From Talinum fruticosum (lineage: Eukaryota; Streptophyta; Magnoliopsida; Caryophyllales; Talinaceae): 64,000 bases of DNA. The DNA is taken from NCBI GenBank assembly GCA_021018815.1, contig JAITYX010000011.1, forward strand, positions 6,834,501 through 6,898,500, read 5' to 3'. Under the pieces are notes generated by a model. It ran no database searches. It saw nothing but the letters and a program-made list of their open reading frames with translations, and was not told the DNA's origin. Positions 23,801-34,418 of the stretch are shown piece after piece; the stretch's first letter is position 1, and every line of letters begins with the position of its first letter. The position numbers and the translations under genes are program-made.

Positions 23801-26800
23801 GACCAACTTAATATCTTACTTAAGCAGCATGAAGAGTTAGAGGTGAAATCCAAATCGGATATCAAGATACTTGTTAAAGAGGTTAAATCTCTGAGAAAAT
23901 CCCAAATGGAGCTCAAGCAAAAGCTTGATGAATCATTAATGGAAAGATGTGAAGTTGAGGTAGGTTTGCAACTTCTACTTTTCTGCTCCCTAAGTGTGCA
24001 TTTTCTTTCTTCTTCCCTTTTTCTTCATTTTTTATTTTGCCCCAGCATAATGGATCAGTTTCTTAAATCTTTTAGACTCCTCTCCATGTTCTATTTATCC
24101 TTAATTGATGGAGATGAAAACACACTTTTGTTCATATAATTTGTGAAAATTGGTTATGCTTGGGGGACAAAACTGGTATGTATTATATGATGCTGTCCTG
24201 AATGTTGAAGACATAATAGCACTAATTGAAGACCCAAAGGGAACATTTCTTTGTTAATCTTGATTCTTATGAGTTCAAAGTTCAAACCTGTTCTGTTATT
24301 CTGTAGGACCCATATTTCATTCTTCATGAGCAAATGCTTGTCTTAGCTCATTTGTGAAGGTTACATACCACTCACAGTTTAGCGTTTTTCTTCTTGTGAG
24401 GCTTGATTTTAGCTATTTAGCCGAGATTTATACTTATTTTTAAATGTTTATACTTATGAGTTGGTCATCATTATCGCATGCATAGGATTTTGTGAAATCT
24501 AATATTGATCATAGGTAATTACAACTGTTGTTATCCCTTGACATCCAAACTTCTTTAGAAGTAGCACTTTCACAGCATCACACTTGCATTAACAATTTTT
24601 CTGATAAACATCAACAGAAGAGTTGTTTGCTGTATTGAATATTTGATTGATTTTTTTTTTTTTTCAAAGTTAGGTTTTATGACTTCCAAAAGTAGCAATC
24701 ATTCTACCAAAAAAATAAGGTAGCAATAATTAGGTGTAGAAGTAACTCTAGTCTACATGCAATAACACACAGATATCTGTTTTCACTAAGTTACGTGCAC
24801 TTAAAGATCACAAAAGAAAAAAGTGTCAGTTGGTTCAACTTGTAAAGTCTTTGGGAGTTGTTACCAGACCTGGATCCGAACCTCGCCTAGATCGGCCTTT
24901 ACGCCTCTTCACTCCAGAAAAAGAAAAAAAGGATCGCAAAAATATTCAAGTTACAGAAGCCTTGTACTTCCTTTTTTTGGGGAATTATAACCTCATGGAC
25001 CACTTGGATGTCTACCTTACAGCTTTATCATTCTGATTCTGATTTCTGATTTATGAAAATCCTGTAATGTCTTTCACTAAAATTCAGTTCACAAAGGTAG
25101 GCAAGATAGCTTTCAAGACCACCCGTCAACCAACAAAAAAGTAATTCTCTGTTTGCAGTGTGCAATTGTGCTATCTCTAAGCCTGCTTTGAATTCCATTC
25201 CAATCATGAGGAAATTGAATTTGTAATCATCGTAGATGCCTTGCCAAATATTCCTTATAACATCAGGGAAAAAAGAAATAGATGGTTTTGACCTTCATTC
25301 TTCCTTTGCACAGTAAACAAGGGTGACCATTACAGAGATCCATCGTTTGCAATCTATTTGTAATTGGCTATGTACGTTTGACTGCCTACCAAATTCCAGG
25401 GCTATGGAGACCTTAGACGCATGGATTTTTTTGTTTTGAAGAGAAGCACTGGGATTGATACAAGATATGGGCACCAAACAGTATTGTTATGCTGGCACGT
25501 GATTTTTTAAAAACTTGGAATATAACACATATAATGGACACGCATAATGGAAAATACTCGTTCAGTTACTTGTGTGATTATTGTTCTATGTTCTTAACCT
25601 TGGAAAGTGCCCTGTTTGGATGGGAACAACTAAAAACTTGCAGTCGAGTGTGTGAGTGTCAGCATTTGACACGGATACATGAAGCTGTGGAGTGTCAAAA
25701 CTTCTTAGATGGAGAAAATTGCATGCTTTCTCCCAATTTTTGACCATCCTTGGCTGTTGATACACACTTTTTATGCTTTGGACCCCAAATTTTTATAGAT
25801 CAGTCAAGCAACTTTTGTAAGACTTTGCATCTGTCACACATACTGGTTTCTTATATAATAGCCATGAAGCCAAATCCATCCAAATCTTAATGCATTCCCT
25901 AAAAGCTCCGCACCAGGCTTCGTGTAGGGAACTCTGATGTAGGCATGGATTCTAAATGTGGCTGCTGTGCAACAAAATGGCCTTATTGGAAAGGTTTTAA
26001 AATAAAGAGTGATTGCCACATTAGAACAAGTTTGCTGTATCACGATTGAAACTGTTAGTCACGATTGAAACCACATTTTGAGCCCCTCGATGTAGGAACG
26101 TTATCCCTGAATTTCTAAATTATAGAGAGATTGGTTCCATTAAATCATAGATTTAAAAATTGTTGACGGCCTACTATTCCATAGAAAGGAAATAGAGGAA
26201 GTTTAGAAAGACATTTTGGTTTAGTCGACTATAATCTAAGCTAAAAAATTGTACCTTTTTCGACTATCCAGATTTATGGACATAAAAGGATAAATGGGCA
26301 TGAAGCCGTTAAACACATCATTTCTCCTTTCAGTAGTTCTATAAACCACCCATTTCTCTCTACAATATAGGCATATGCACATCATCCCAAGAAAACAGGA
26401 GACTCCTACCCTCAGAGCAATCACCAGACAATAAAAATACTGTGTCCAGCATACTAATGTGTTATCATGTGTTTGATAACAGCTTTGGACAAGACAAGAG
26501 ATTGAGAGCCTAATAGATTGCATAGAAAGGGTAATTGACTAAGCTGACTAGCATTGTATAGAAACTTAGTAAACCATGTTTTCATTGTGGCAATAATCTT
26601 GTCAATGGGGGTGTCCATTGATTCAAAGTGGGTTTCTTGTTTGTTAACGGAACACCTTGATTTCCACTGGCAATTTCCCTCCCGTCGTGCCAACACCGAT
26701 AAAAAAATTTTCATTATCGTCTCCTTTTTCCACACCAAAATACATTTCAGACTTGGACATATTTGCAAACCAAAAACCTTCAAGTGATTGAAAATATGAT

Positions 26801-29800
26801 TCACTTCAAAAGGAGGTACACAAACATCTCATCATCTCTATTAAACATCAAAAGGTCATTAGCGAACATTATTCCATAACCAAGGTATCTTATCCCTTTT
26901 TCTTACATCCTTTCTTTGCCATGAAAATGCATCTATTGCACATGTAGCATCAGGAAACAAATCCATATCCCAATCCATACCCGGAGTGTCCCAACTAAGC
27001 ACTATGTTGCATTAGGAAACCAGAATTCAGTAAAATGTATCCTCTCTACAGATGCATAGGCCTTTTGTGCATTTACCTCTTAGTTTTAAAAAGCTCAAAG
27101 GCACACAAAAGCGCAAACGGTCCTGGGGCTTCGAGGCGAGGCGCGGACTTTTCGGAATGACGCACACTTACAAAAAAAATTGCTTGAAAATCATCACCAA
27201 GGGATATTTTTTAACGAATAAGCTAGATGATGGTATCAAATAACTGATTGATTAGAAATCATTATAACTAAGAAAAATACCACAAAGACTCTTACTTTGT
27301 GATAATACAATGAATTTGCTACAGTTTTCACCAAAAAAACAAGCACAAAATCTGAAAGTTACTGTAAATGATGTAGGACACTCTGAGAGCAATTCCTACT
27401 ATGGGATAAATGTAGGACGCTCTGAGAGCAATTCCTATAGAAAGGGATGGCTCACACAGAACCAATCAATCTCAATCAATCTCACAAGCAAAAACTCAAA
27501 ACTCAATATCAATTCTTATTCATAATCTGAATTCTCCAATTACATAAAGGGGTTTATATAGTTAAGAGATTAACTAATATTAGGAAACCTAAACATAAGA
27601 TATAAAATATAAAAGGATAAAAATATATAACCTAATATTATCCTAATGGATTAGGAAACTAAATCTTGATAAAATACTACTAAATATCCTTGTTTTACCT
27701 ATCTTAAAATATGTTAATAATAAACCTACGAAAATAATAAAAATAACAAAATATATTTCACATCTACTAATATGGAGATATATCCAGATCTTTCCTCTAT
27801 TCTTATCCTGCAACAGTAAATTAATTGAGCTTGAGACACAAACAACACAAAGTCTTGAAGTTAATGTAAATTGATTGTGCTTGAGACACAATCAACACAA
27901 AATTTATGTCACAATGACAATTAATTATCCTCGTATACAGGTAATCTTGCATAATTTCTTGAATTTCAGTGAAACTGTTCAAATCTCCCATTGTTGCACT
28001 CCTGAGGTGCACGAGGCACAACTGTACCTTGGCTGAGGCACGTTTGAGGCGCATGCCTCCCTGGGCTTTTGGAAGGGCTAGGCTTGACCATTTGCAAGGC
28101 GCAAGTGGGTGGGCTTTGATCTTTTGTGCGCTAAGGGGCGCACTTTTTAAACTAAGATCTACCTTAATGAAGCATTCCTTTTGGTGCTTTGCAGCAAGTT
28201 CATAACCTATCCCCAGTATATCTGTCTATATGTGCTTAGGACAAAAACATAGTGCTGTTAACATCCGAACACAACTCCCTATTAGCCTGATATCACCCAT
28301 ATAGGTGAAAGGAACTTTTATCTTATTCACCAAAGTGTATTGTTGTTAAAATTCTTTAGCAATTTTCCATTTTTCGAAGTCCTTAATTTCCAGGCAAATG
28401 TCTTACTAAATTATCTTTGATTCTTATCCTTCTTTCCCATTAATCGATCTCAAATTCAGTAAGCAGACAATTTGAGATCTCAAGACCAGTTGCAAAATAT
28501 TGCCAAGGACTCGGAGGTTTTGGCTGCACGGCTTTATGTAAGCTTTCTGACAAGCAGATAGCACTTTGAGATATACAAAGAATAACGCTCTCAACCAGCC
28601 AACACCAGCAAAGAGGCTATTTCTGAAGGACTGTTGCATAACTCTATTTTCTTTGACTCTACAATTCAACAGCCTTTGTCAGGTATATGGGCCTGATCGA
28701 ACTTACATACAAAACGTACATAAACATAAGCATAAATAGAAACAAATATAAACAAACATAAAAGAGCGAAAACGAATATAAACGAACAGAAACTAATAGA
28801 AATGTGTTGTTAAAATAAGAAACGAACAAACATAAAAGAACATAAACAACATAAAAGAACATAAACGAAAATAAAACATAAATAGATTTTGTTTTTCATG
28901 TAAAGTTGAACAAGCCCTATGACTCTTTGGCATTGATATCCACACTTCGACTCTCTGTTCTTACTTACAGACTAAAGGTGCAAGATTTATTTAGAGAACC
29001 ATTGAGTGTGGCACTCGCACTATTGGGCAGTCAATACTGCAATATGAGCATGTTCGAGTTGGACATTGTTGTAAATTTGACTTTGATAGTTTATGTATAC
29101 GGGAGTGCTGACTATAATTTATACCCTGTCATCATTGTGTCGTACCTTGGGAAGTGCTTCACTGCAGATAATAAGTTTCTTCTTTTCTCTTCACTAATGT
29201 GTGCCCTTTCTTCAACTTATTGTAGCAACTCTTGCAGCACGAAGTGCAACATAGAGAACATGCCTTGGCTGCAAGGCGGAAGCTTTTGGATGATTGTCAA
29301 ACCCTTCAGAGTCGGCTAAAGGAGTGCAACATTAAGGTTGTGGATGATAATTTTTCCCCAAATTCCTCATCTATATCAGGTGTTTCAGATCTATTGGCAG
29401 AGTCTGACAAGCAAATGGGTCTTTTTCTTCTAGAGGTAGTTTCTGGCTGCTTTTATAATCAAGTCCCATTTTTCGTTCATTTTCTTTGCATTATTTGCCT
29501 TGTAGGCTGGAAAAGAAATAATTACTGAGTGATATCTGCTCTTTTTGGGCCATACCATTTTTCTTACTGTTTTTTTATTTTCTTGAAGTATACCATTTTT
29601 GTTATTATTCCAGTGGAACGACTTTTCTTTTTGTGCTGTTTCGATGATAAACGAATTTGAAACTCGGACAAATTGGTCATATCCTGCTTTTTTATTGAGA
29701 CCATTATTGTACAATCAGGTAGATGGCATTTTGCTTGCTATAGTTGAAACTGTAAATCTACAACCACCTTCCTCTTGGGTGCTTTATTTTCCTTCCCCCT

Positions 29801-30104
29801 TTTTGTGGAGGTGTGGCAGGGGGAGGGGGTGGCGTGGTTTGGGGCTCTGTCAGCTTCCTATGTTTATCTTACCATCTATATATTTTTGACTCAGGAGTTG
29901 GCCCCGGAGGTTGACTCAACATCAAATGGTGACGAGATGAAGGTGTTGGATCAAGAGTTGAGGATTGCGCTGAGAGAGATTTTTTCTGAAAATGCAAAAT
30001 TGAGGAAGCAGGTAAATTTTTTGATTCAGTCTGCTCTTCGAAGGGATAGCTCTACTGATGAGAACGGTAATGTATCTATGTCGGCAGAAACTATTTTGAA
30101 ATAA
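17834..30104 (+). CDS. EREX: EREX/EREL-type PX-domain protein (RAB5 effector family), ten coding exons
   Basis: Coding exons: 17834-17925, 20077-20193, 21725-21823, 21978-22064, 22261-22369, 22572-23350, 23458-23622, 23723-23959, 29226-29435, 29895-30104; all introns are GT..AG and exons 2-10 join in frame (671 codons including stop). Exon 1 encodes the conserved [19 protein letters not shown]; exons 2-5 encode the PX domain ([45 protein letters not shown]), which binds PI3P in this family. The rest is a serine-rich linker and long coiled coils (exons 6-10). In Arabidopsis, EREX/EREL proteins act with RAB5 on endosomes in vacuolar sorting of storage proteins. Which paralogue this is cannot be decided. 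Oddity: the ATG at 17834 is one base out of frame with DGTSPLPLG; exon 1 is 92 bases where 93 would fit. Intron 8 is 5.3 kb and full of transposons. Confidence 0.9.
19031..19221. mobile_element. possible Stowaway-like MITE in intron 1
   Basis: The right end reads ATGGAGGGAGTA, the complement of the TACTCCCTCCAT start of Stowaway elements. Near the left end TACT..AATATAATTGTC pairs loosely with the right-end complement (AAAGATTGTC). The left terminus is degraded, so borders are approximate. Confidence 0.4.
24816..24931 (+). mobile_element. tRNA-derived SINE in intron 8 of the PX gene
   Basis: A pol III A-box-like AGTTGGTTCAACTTGTAAAG is followed about 35 bases on by a B-box-like GGATCCGAACCTCG. 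The element ends in an A-rich tail (AAAAAGAAAAAAA). It is flanked by near-identical duplications, GATCACAAAA at 24806-24815 and GATCGCAAAA at 24932-24941. About 116 bp, same strand as the gene. Confidence 0.65.
25080..26900 (-). pseudogene. LINE ORF2 remnant (RT to zf-RVT) in intron 8
   Basis: On the minus strand about 26890-26820 reads [17 protein letters not shown], a decayed form of the RT F/YADD box. Next come the FGLQICPS block, then a region like [18 protein letters not shown] (about 26620-26560), the usual step before the LSYAGR motif. Near 25330-25300 the short [10 protein letters not shown] resembles the zf-RVT C-LC pattern. All frames are interrupted. Between roughly 25500 and 26200 nothing specific is recognised. 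Confidence 0.55.
27075..28160. mobile_element. inverted-repeat element (hAT- or MULE-like) containing a solo LTR
   Basis: The left end (TTAGTTTTAAAAAGCTCAAAGGCACACAAAAGCGC, here split: TTAGTTTTAAAAAG at about 27081 and CACACAAAAGCGC at about 27102) pairs with the complement of the right end, TTAGTTTAAAAAGTGC with GCGCACAAAAGATC at about 28120-28160. Both arms continue in GGCGC/GCGCC-rich sequence. The core has been entered by the solo LTR at 27369-27815. The superfamily and exact ends are unresolved. Confidence 0.5.
27369..27815 (-). repeat. solo LTR (447 bp), GTAAA target duplication
   Basis: Read on the plus strand it starts TGATGTAGGACACTCTGAG and ends TTATCCTGCAACA. The 5-bp duplication GTAAA is at 27364-27368 and 27816-27820. 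It matches, in opposite orientation, the solo LTR at 40294-40722, which sets the ends. Orientation as '-' is relative to that copy. It includes a tandem duplicated word AATTCCTA..GGGATAAATGTAGGACGCTCTGAGAGC. Confidence 0.9.
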
Positions 30105-30720
30105 CTTTTAGAATCATAAATTGGGGGCAAAAAATGTAAATCATGCTAATTCCTCTGTATTGTGAGCTTTTCCGTGTATCTTTACTTGATTATAATAATC
30201 TTTGGTCTTGTAATTTTCCCTGGTGCATTACCCATGAGTTTTGGGAAGCGGTTATACACAAGAATGATGTATTTACTTTTTCTGTTTGTTTTAAATCTAA
30301 AATCCCATTTTAGTCTCATAGAACTCATTTGAATGAAGAGCACCTATCGAATGGAAAAGATGAATTTGCACTATTGAGGAAGACCTCTCATTGTCCATTA
30401 CAGATTTTGTGGTGTGAATTTTTGGGGTTGAATTGGCGCCATATTTGTTTTTTCTTTTTAGGTAACAATTTCAATTCATGTATCACTCTCTTAGGAGTGT
30501 ATACTTCCTATAGCCACGTACATGTTTATTAAACTCCTTATGTGAGTTTTGCATTCTATAATTCTACCGTTAGAAAACCTTCCGTTGATCAGACTTTCAC
30601 TAAAATCATAAAATGGTTAGGATCTTATGATCTTTATTTTCTCCAATAACGTATGCTGATATCATGGTACAGTTTTTCAATCTTGCCTGACGATCCACGA
30701 TTCCAGGGGGACTTCGTAGT
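30105..30720. other. 3' UTR and downstream flank of the PX gene
   Basis: Follows the TAA at 30102-30104. AT-rich sequence with possible polyadenylation signals (TATAATAATC at about 30190). No other gene is seen. Confidence 0.5.
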
Positions 30721-30843
30721 ACTTTTTTTTTTTTGCCGGAACAAATATTAAAGTATATTCATCCCTACAAAGAGGGAGGATAATCACCAAAAAGAAAATA
30801 AATAAACACGGGCATACTTAGGTGATAAACAAGAAGGCTTTCA

Positions 30844-30947
30844 AAACCTGCATCTCCAGCAATACTACCAATCTGAATGCTTACAATAGATTGTGAAACC
30901 TGCATCTCCAGCAATACTACCAATCTGAATGCTTACAATATATTGTG
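30844..30947. repeat. 52-bp direct tandem duplication
   Basis: AAACCTGCATCTCCAGCAAT..GCTTACAATAGATTGTG is immediately repeated with one change (GATTG to TATTG). The second copy provides the left target duplication of the adjacent solo LTR, so the two events may be related. Confidence 0.93.
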
Positions 30948-31539
30948 ATTCGGGTATTTTCCGGACAATACTAGCTCACCCGTTACGTCACCAGCCAATC
31001 GTGCTTAATCAGTCGGGTAACGGAGATCTCGGCTCAAGCCAACCCTTAACGGGCCACGTAAAAGCCCAAAATCCATTAGGGCTAGGGTTTCCCTCTAAGT
31101 CACGATAAATTACTCTATTACCCCTTTAAAATCTCCTATAAATACACACTATTTCCCAACCCCAAGGGACATGTGATGTTCACTTGACAAGAAATCTCAT
31201 CTTTTTGATAATCCAAGCTCTCAAGCTCCTAAGCTCTCAACACTCATCAACGTTCATCCACACTCATCCCGAGAACTTCCATCTTTGGAAATCTTCTCGT
31301 CTCCTAAGGAATCCCCACGCACATTGAGGAAGATCTCCTCGATCCTTTCAATCAAATCAAATACTAATTTGAGCGTCGAAGGGGCATTCCCGGGATCCAT
31401 CACCCGGGCTTCGCCTTTTGCGGGTTCAAGCGGTCGCCACTCGGACTCGGATCGATCGTGCCACGTCCATGGAACCGGAGCGATAAATCCTTCCTCTCTC
31501 CGAATCATCATCCACATCAACTTAGTTTCTCCGGAAACA
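30946..31539 (+). repeat. gypsy-type solo LTR (594 bp), TATTG target duplication
   Basis: Starts TGATTCGGGTATTTTCCGG and ends TTTCTCCGGAAACA. A perfect 5-bp duplication TATTG is at 30941-30945 and 31540-31544. An LTR promoter-like TATAAATA is at 31137-31144, followed by a CT/CA-rich leader, so transcription would run on the plus strand. The GC-rich downstream half (CCCGGGATCC, GGTTCAAGCGGTCGCC) resembles the R-U5 part of plant gypsy LTRs. Confidence 0.88.
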
Positions 31540-31899
31540 TATTGAAATCTAAGTAAAATGTTATGTTATCCAATATTTTGCTGTTTGAATTTTTGAAGAT
31601 TCCGAGCCTGCCAAATACAGTAGATGGTGGCATTCAAGCCACATCTAGGAGCTCTAGCTCTTATTGTCCTGCCTGTAACTTTCTTATAAAACCATTCCAA
31701 TTCATGCCTCCACGACCAACACCTGGGCTTTATAACTGGCCATGATAAAAGGCTAGTCCAAATTTGGTTGTGACAAGACACATTTGAAAAAGGTGGCTGC
31801 AAGTTTCCTCCTCTTCACATTAATAATAACCTTTTATATAATTATGTTCAAAAAATTCGTTATTATAATTTTCTTTTTTGGGTAACAAGTCGGATTTTA

Positions 31900-32190
31900 T
31901 TACCACCATTGAACCGCCCCAAAGGAAAGGAGCAGAATCGCATCATTCAGTCATTCATGTATACAAGACTTACTGAAAAGTAATAAGCCAATCATGCGTC
32001 TGATCCAAAGAAGAAGCCTTAGCATCACATACAGACCTGACTGACTGACCCTGTACATATACATTGCTGTTAGTCTCATCATGAGCTTCACATAACATAC
32101 AAGTGGTATGCCAACGTTGCATAGATTGAGCCATTCTTGCAGCAATAGGGGTACAATGAATATATAAAGAAATGGTTATCAGAAACTCCA
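31900..32190 (-). pseudogene. possible LINE zf-RVT fragment
   Basis: Minus-strand frame gives AQSMQRWHTTCMLCEAHDETN, close to the C-LC..ET pattern of the zinc-binding region at the end of plant LINE reverse transcriptases. Short and isolated. Confidence 0.45.
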
Positions 32191-32599
32191 AAATAAAAAT
32201 TAACTTACTGAAAAGAAAAATTATAATTAATATATAATTGGTGGAATCTAAAAATAATTTTTGGAGATATTTTTTATTTTATTTGTTTCACTAGTGAATT
32301 ATTTTAAAATTACTGAATTATGAAGCAATTAGAACTAATCAATTAAGGTTAGAATATCCATCAAAATAAAATATCATAAAATGCAATTGACAATCATAAT
32401 GAAATTCAGGAAGGAAGCTTAAAACTAAACATCAAAAAATTTTAAGCCAAATCTCTTGGGAATATAAATTATTGATGTGTAAAAGAAAAAAATATTTTCT
32501 TTTTTTTTTACTCCTAAAATTTCTTTTATCCTTCCATCTAATGACACGTGGCCGAGACTGGTCCACGATATAAGCTCCAGCTTGGGGGAGGGGAGCCCA

Positions 32600-32726
32600 T
32601 TTCTGGCTCGATTAAGCTCCACCATTGCTAGCACACTTCAAAATGGACTACAAACAACATTACGAGAGGGTTTCAGGAATATTGTCATTAAAGATGATAA
32701 TAAGGTGGTTAGTGTGGTTATACACA
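32600..32726 (+). pseudogene. RNase H-like (RVT_3) fragment
   Basis: Plus-strand frame reads TLQNGLQTTLREGFRNIVIK and DDNKVVSVVIHRK, resembling the GLxxALxxGxxxIxVExDSxxVVxxI block of RNase H domains at the ends of plant retroelement ORFs. Only this block is present. Confidence 0.4.
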
Positions 32727-33903
32727 GAAAGCCATATTATATGGAAAATAGCAAAATATTATTAGGACCCATATACATAGATAGACCAACATGTCATTCA
32801 ATTAATTTTAAAACATGTTTATAGGATGACCAATAAAGCAATATAGATCTTTATTTATTTTTCACTTATTTATGCTTGTTCCTTCAATTTAGATCAATTT
32901 TGAGCTATGATATAGTTGGGCATACTCTTTTGGGGTTCTTTCCTTATTTACCCTTGTGAAAACAAATATTGTAATGAATTATTTTTGTTCTCTCAGAATG
33001 AACATGTCTAATACTTAATAAATTTCATTAAGATACGATGAAGTCTATCCATGTAGTGCTCAATTCTAGAATTCAATGAATTGTTACACACACTCGGTTA
33101 CTAGAAGACCCCTATAATACTATGAGACGTGCCCTACAATGTCCTACTATGATTACTCATTTTTTATGCATGCTTATTCGATTGCTCACATGCACATTGT
33201 TAGTCACAATCTTTAGATACGTGCAAGGCACCTCAAATTATGATGTACTTTAAAGTCAAGTATAAGACGGATTTATTATCATTGCATACTTTGATACTAA
33301 CTCGTCAAGGTGCAAGGACTTGTACGACTATTAGTTATGTCGGTTTTGTTTTTGATCTCAATTTAATATCCTGATAATCTAAGAAATAACTCATTATTTT
33401 TAAGTCTAAAGTTGAGTAAAATTATATGCAATTGTTCTATAAAAAAATCATATGCACTTGACAAGATCACAATGTTAGATCCTCTTTTTTGGCATGAGTA
33501 ACACTTTTATCTAATAATCCCAATAAATACAACTTGTTTCCATAGTAAATGGTGATTTGAATATTAACTATTGTAATAATTATACTCGTTACGTAATAGT
33601 ACTTTCGTTTCAAAATAATTGTCATTTTAGGTAACTCAAATAAATTGAAATGCAGGAAGTAGTTCGTGTTTCATTTTTACTGGCTGTGAATTCTATAAAA
33701 TAAAAAAATAAAAAAAAAGAAAGAGTAAGAACTTCGCGACTTGCCACGACAGTGAGGTTGGGGTACTCCGCGAGCGTCACGATAGCCATTGCAATAGAAC
33801 TGGTCAGCAGTGACGAGCAAGCAGAGGCCTTAACGACAAAAGATCCCCAGATTTTCTGTTATTAGTATAATTATAATTAATTTTATTTCAAAAATAGAAC
33901 CCA
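32727..33903. other. AT-rich intergenic stretch
   Basis: No gene seen. A 62-bp sequence at 33600-33661, TACTTTCGTTTCAAAATAAT..GAAATGCAGGAAGTA, has Stowaway-like ends (compare TACTCCCTCCGTTTC) and may be a shortened MITE. Confidence 0.4.
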
Positions 33904-34047
33904 TTAAACATCCCCAAATTTTGAGTAATACTGATCCTGTATGGCATCCTCATAACCTCGAAGATATTCAATACAACTTTCAGCAGTTGGTTTGAACTTC
34001 AAACCATCAAAAGTATGGCAGACATCAAGCAAACCCAATATGTTCAA
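33904..34047 (-). CDS. short protein-like ORF, unrecognised (possible orphan last exon)
   Basis: Minus strand, 47 codons from ATG at 34047 to TAA at 33906-33904. It starts MLNILGLLDVCHTFDGLKF and ends QDQYYSKFGDV. The composition is that of a folded protein, unlike the low-complexity ORFs nearby. I do not recognise it. It lies 370 bases beyond the end of the KEG-like gene and is preceded (in its own direction) by a long A-run, AAAAAAAAAAGAAGAGAAC. It could be the last exon of a lost gene or a captured fragment. Confidence 0.35.
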   Translation of the reverse strand: MNILGLLDVCHTFDGLKFKPTAESCIEYLRGYEDAIQDQYYSKFGDV

Positions 34048-34418
34048 CATAGATGAGTTGTTCTCTTCTTTTTTTTTTGGCCTCGAATTGAGACCTCACT
34101 TTTCCCCAGCTCATGGATTGGTCCCAAATTCACTGTTTGTCCAAGTTCCTCTTTTTTTTTTTTTCTTGTTCTGTTGGGAGAGGGGGGTGTACTCTCAAGT
34201 CTTTCCCAGCAAATAGACTCGGTACTGTAACATGAGGTCCTTCAAGATTCATTATTTACATATATCATTGTGCAAACTCAAGTAAAAGGACATATTTACA
34301 TCATCAGAGAAACTGAACATGTCAGTAAAAGGATATACAGTATATGCAGTCACAATGACATGTAAAAGGATATACAGCATATGCAACTACGATGTCTTTT
34401 CCTGGTTGAGTCGACGAA

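Larger units (their letters stand above)
30724..31850 (-). pseudogene. LINE 3' fragment (zf-RVT/C-terminal region), split by a solo LTR
   Basis: Minus-strand 31802-31566 reads like the last part of plant LINE ORF2 (WTSLLSWPVI..CWSWRHELEW, then ATIYCIWQARNLQKF, the counterpart of YxIWxERNxRxF). The T-run at 30722-30735 would be its poly(A) tail on the minus strand. The solo LTR at 30946-31539 interrupts it. Confidence 0.6.

Noticed and set aside
31254..31545. ORFs on both strands, 86-88 residues
   Set aside because: They lie in the GC-richer R-U5-like part of the solo LTR, with no protein motif.
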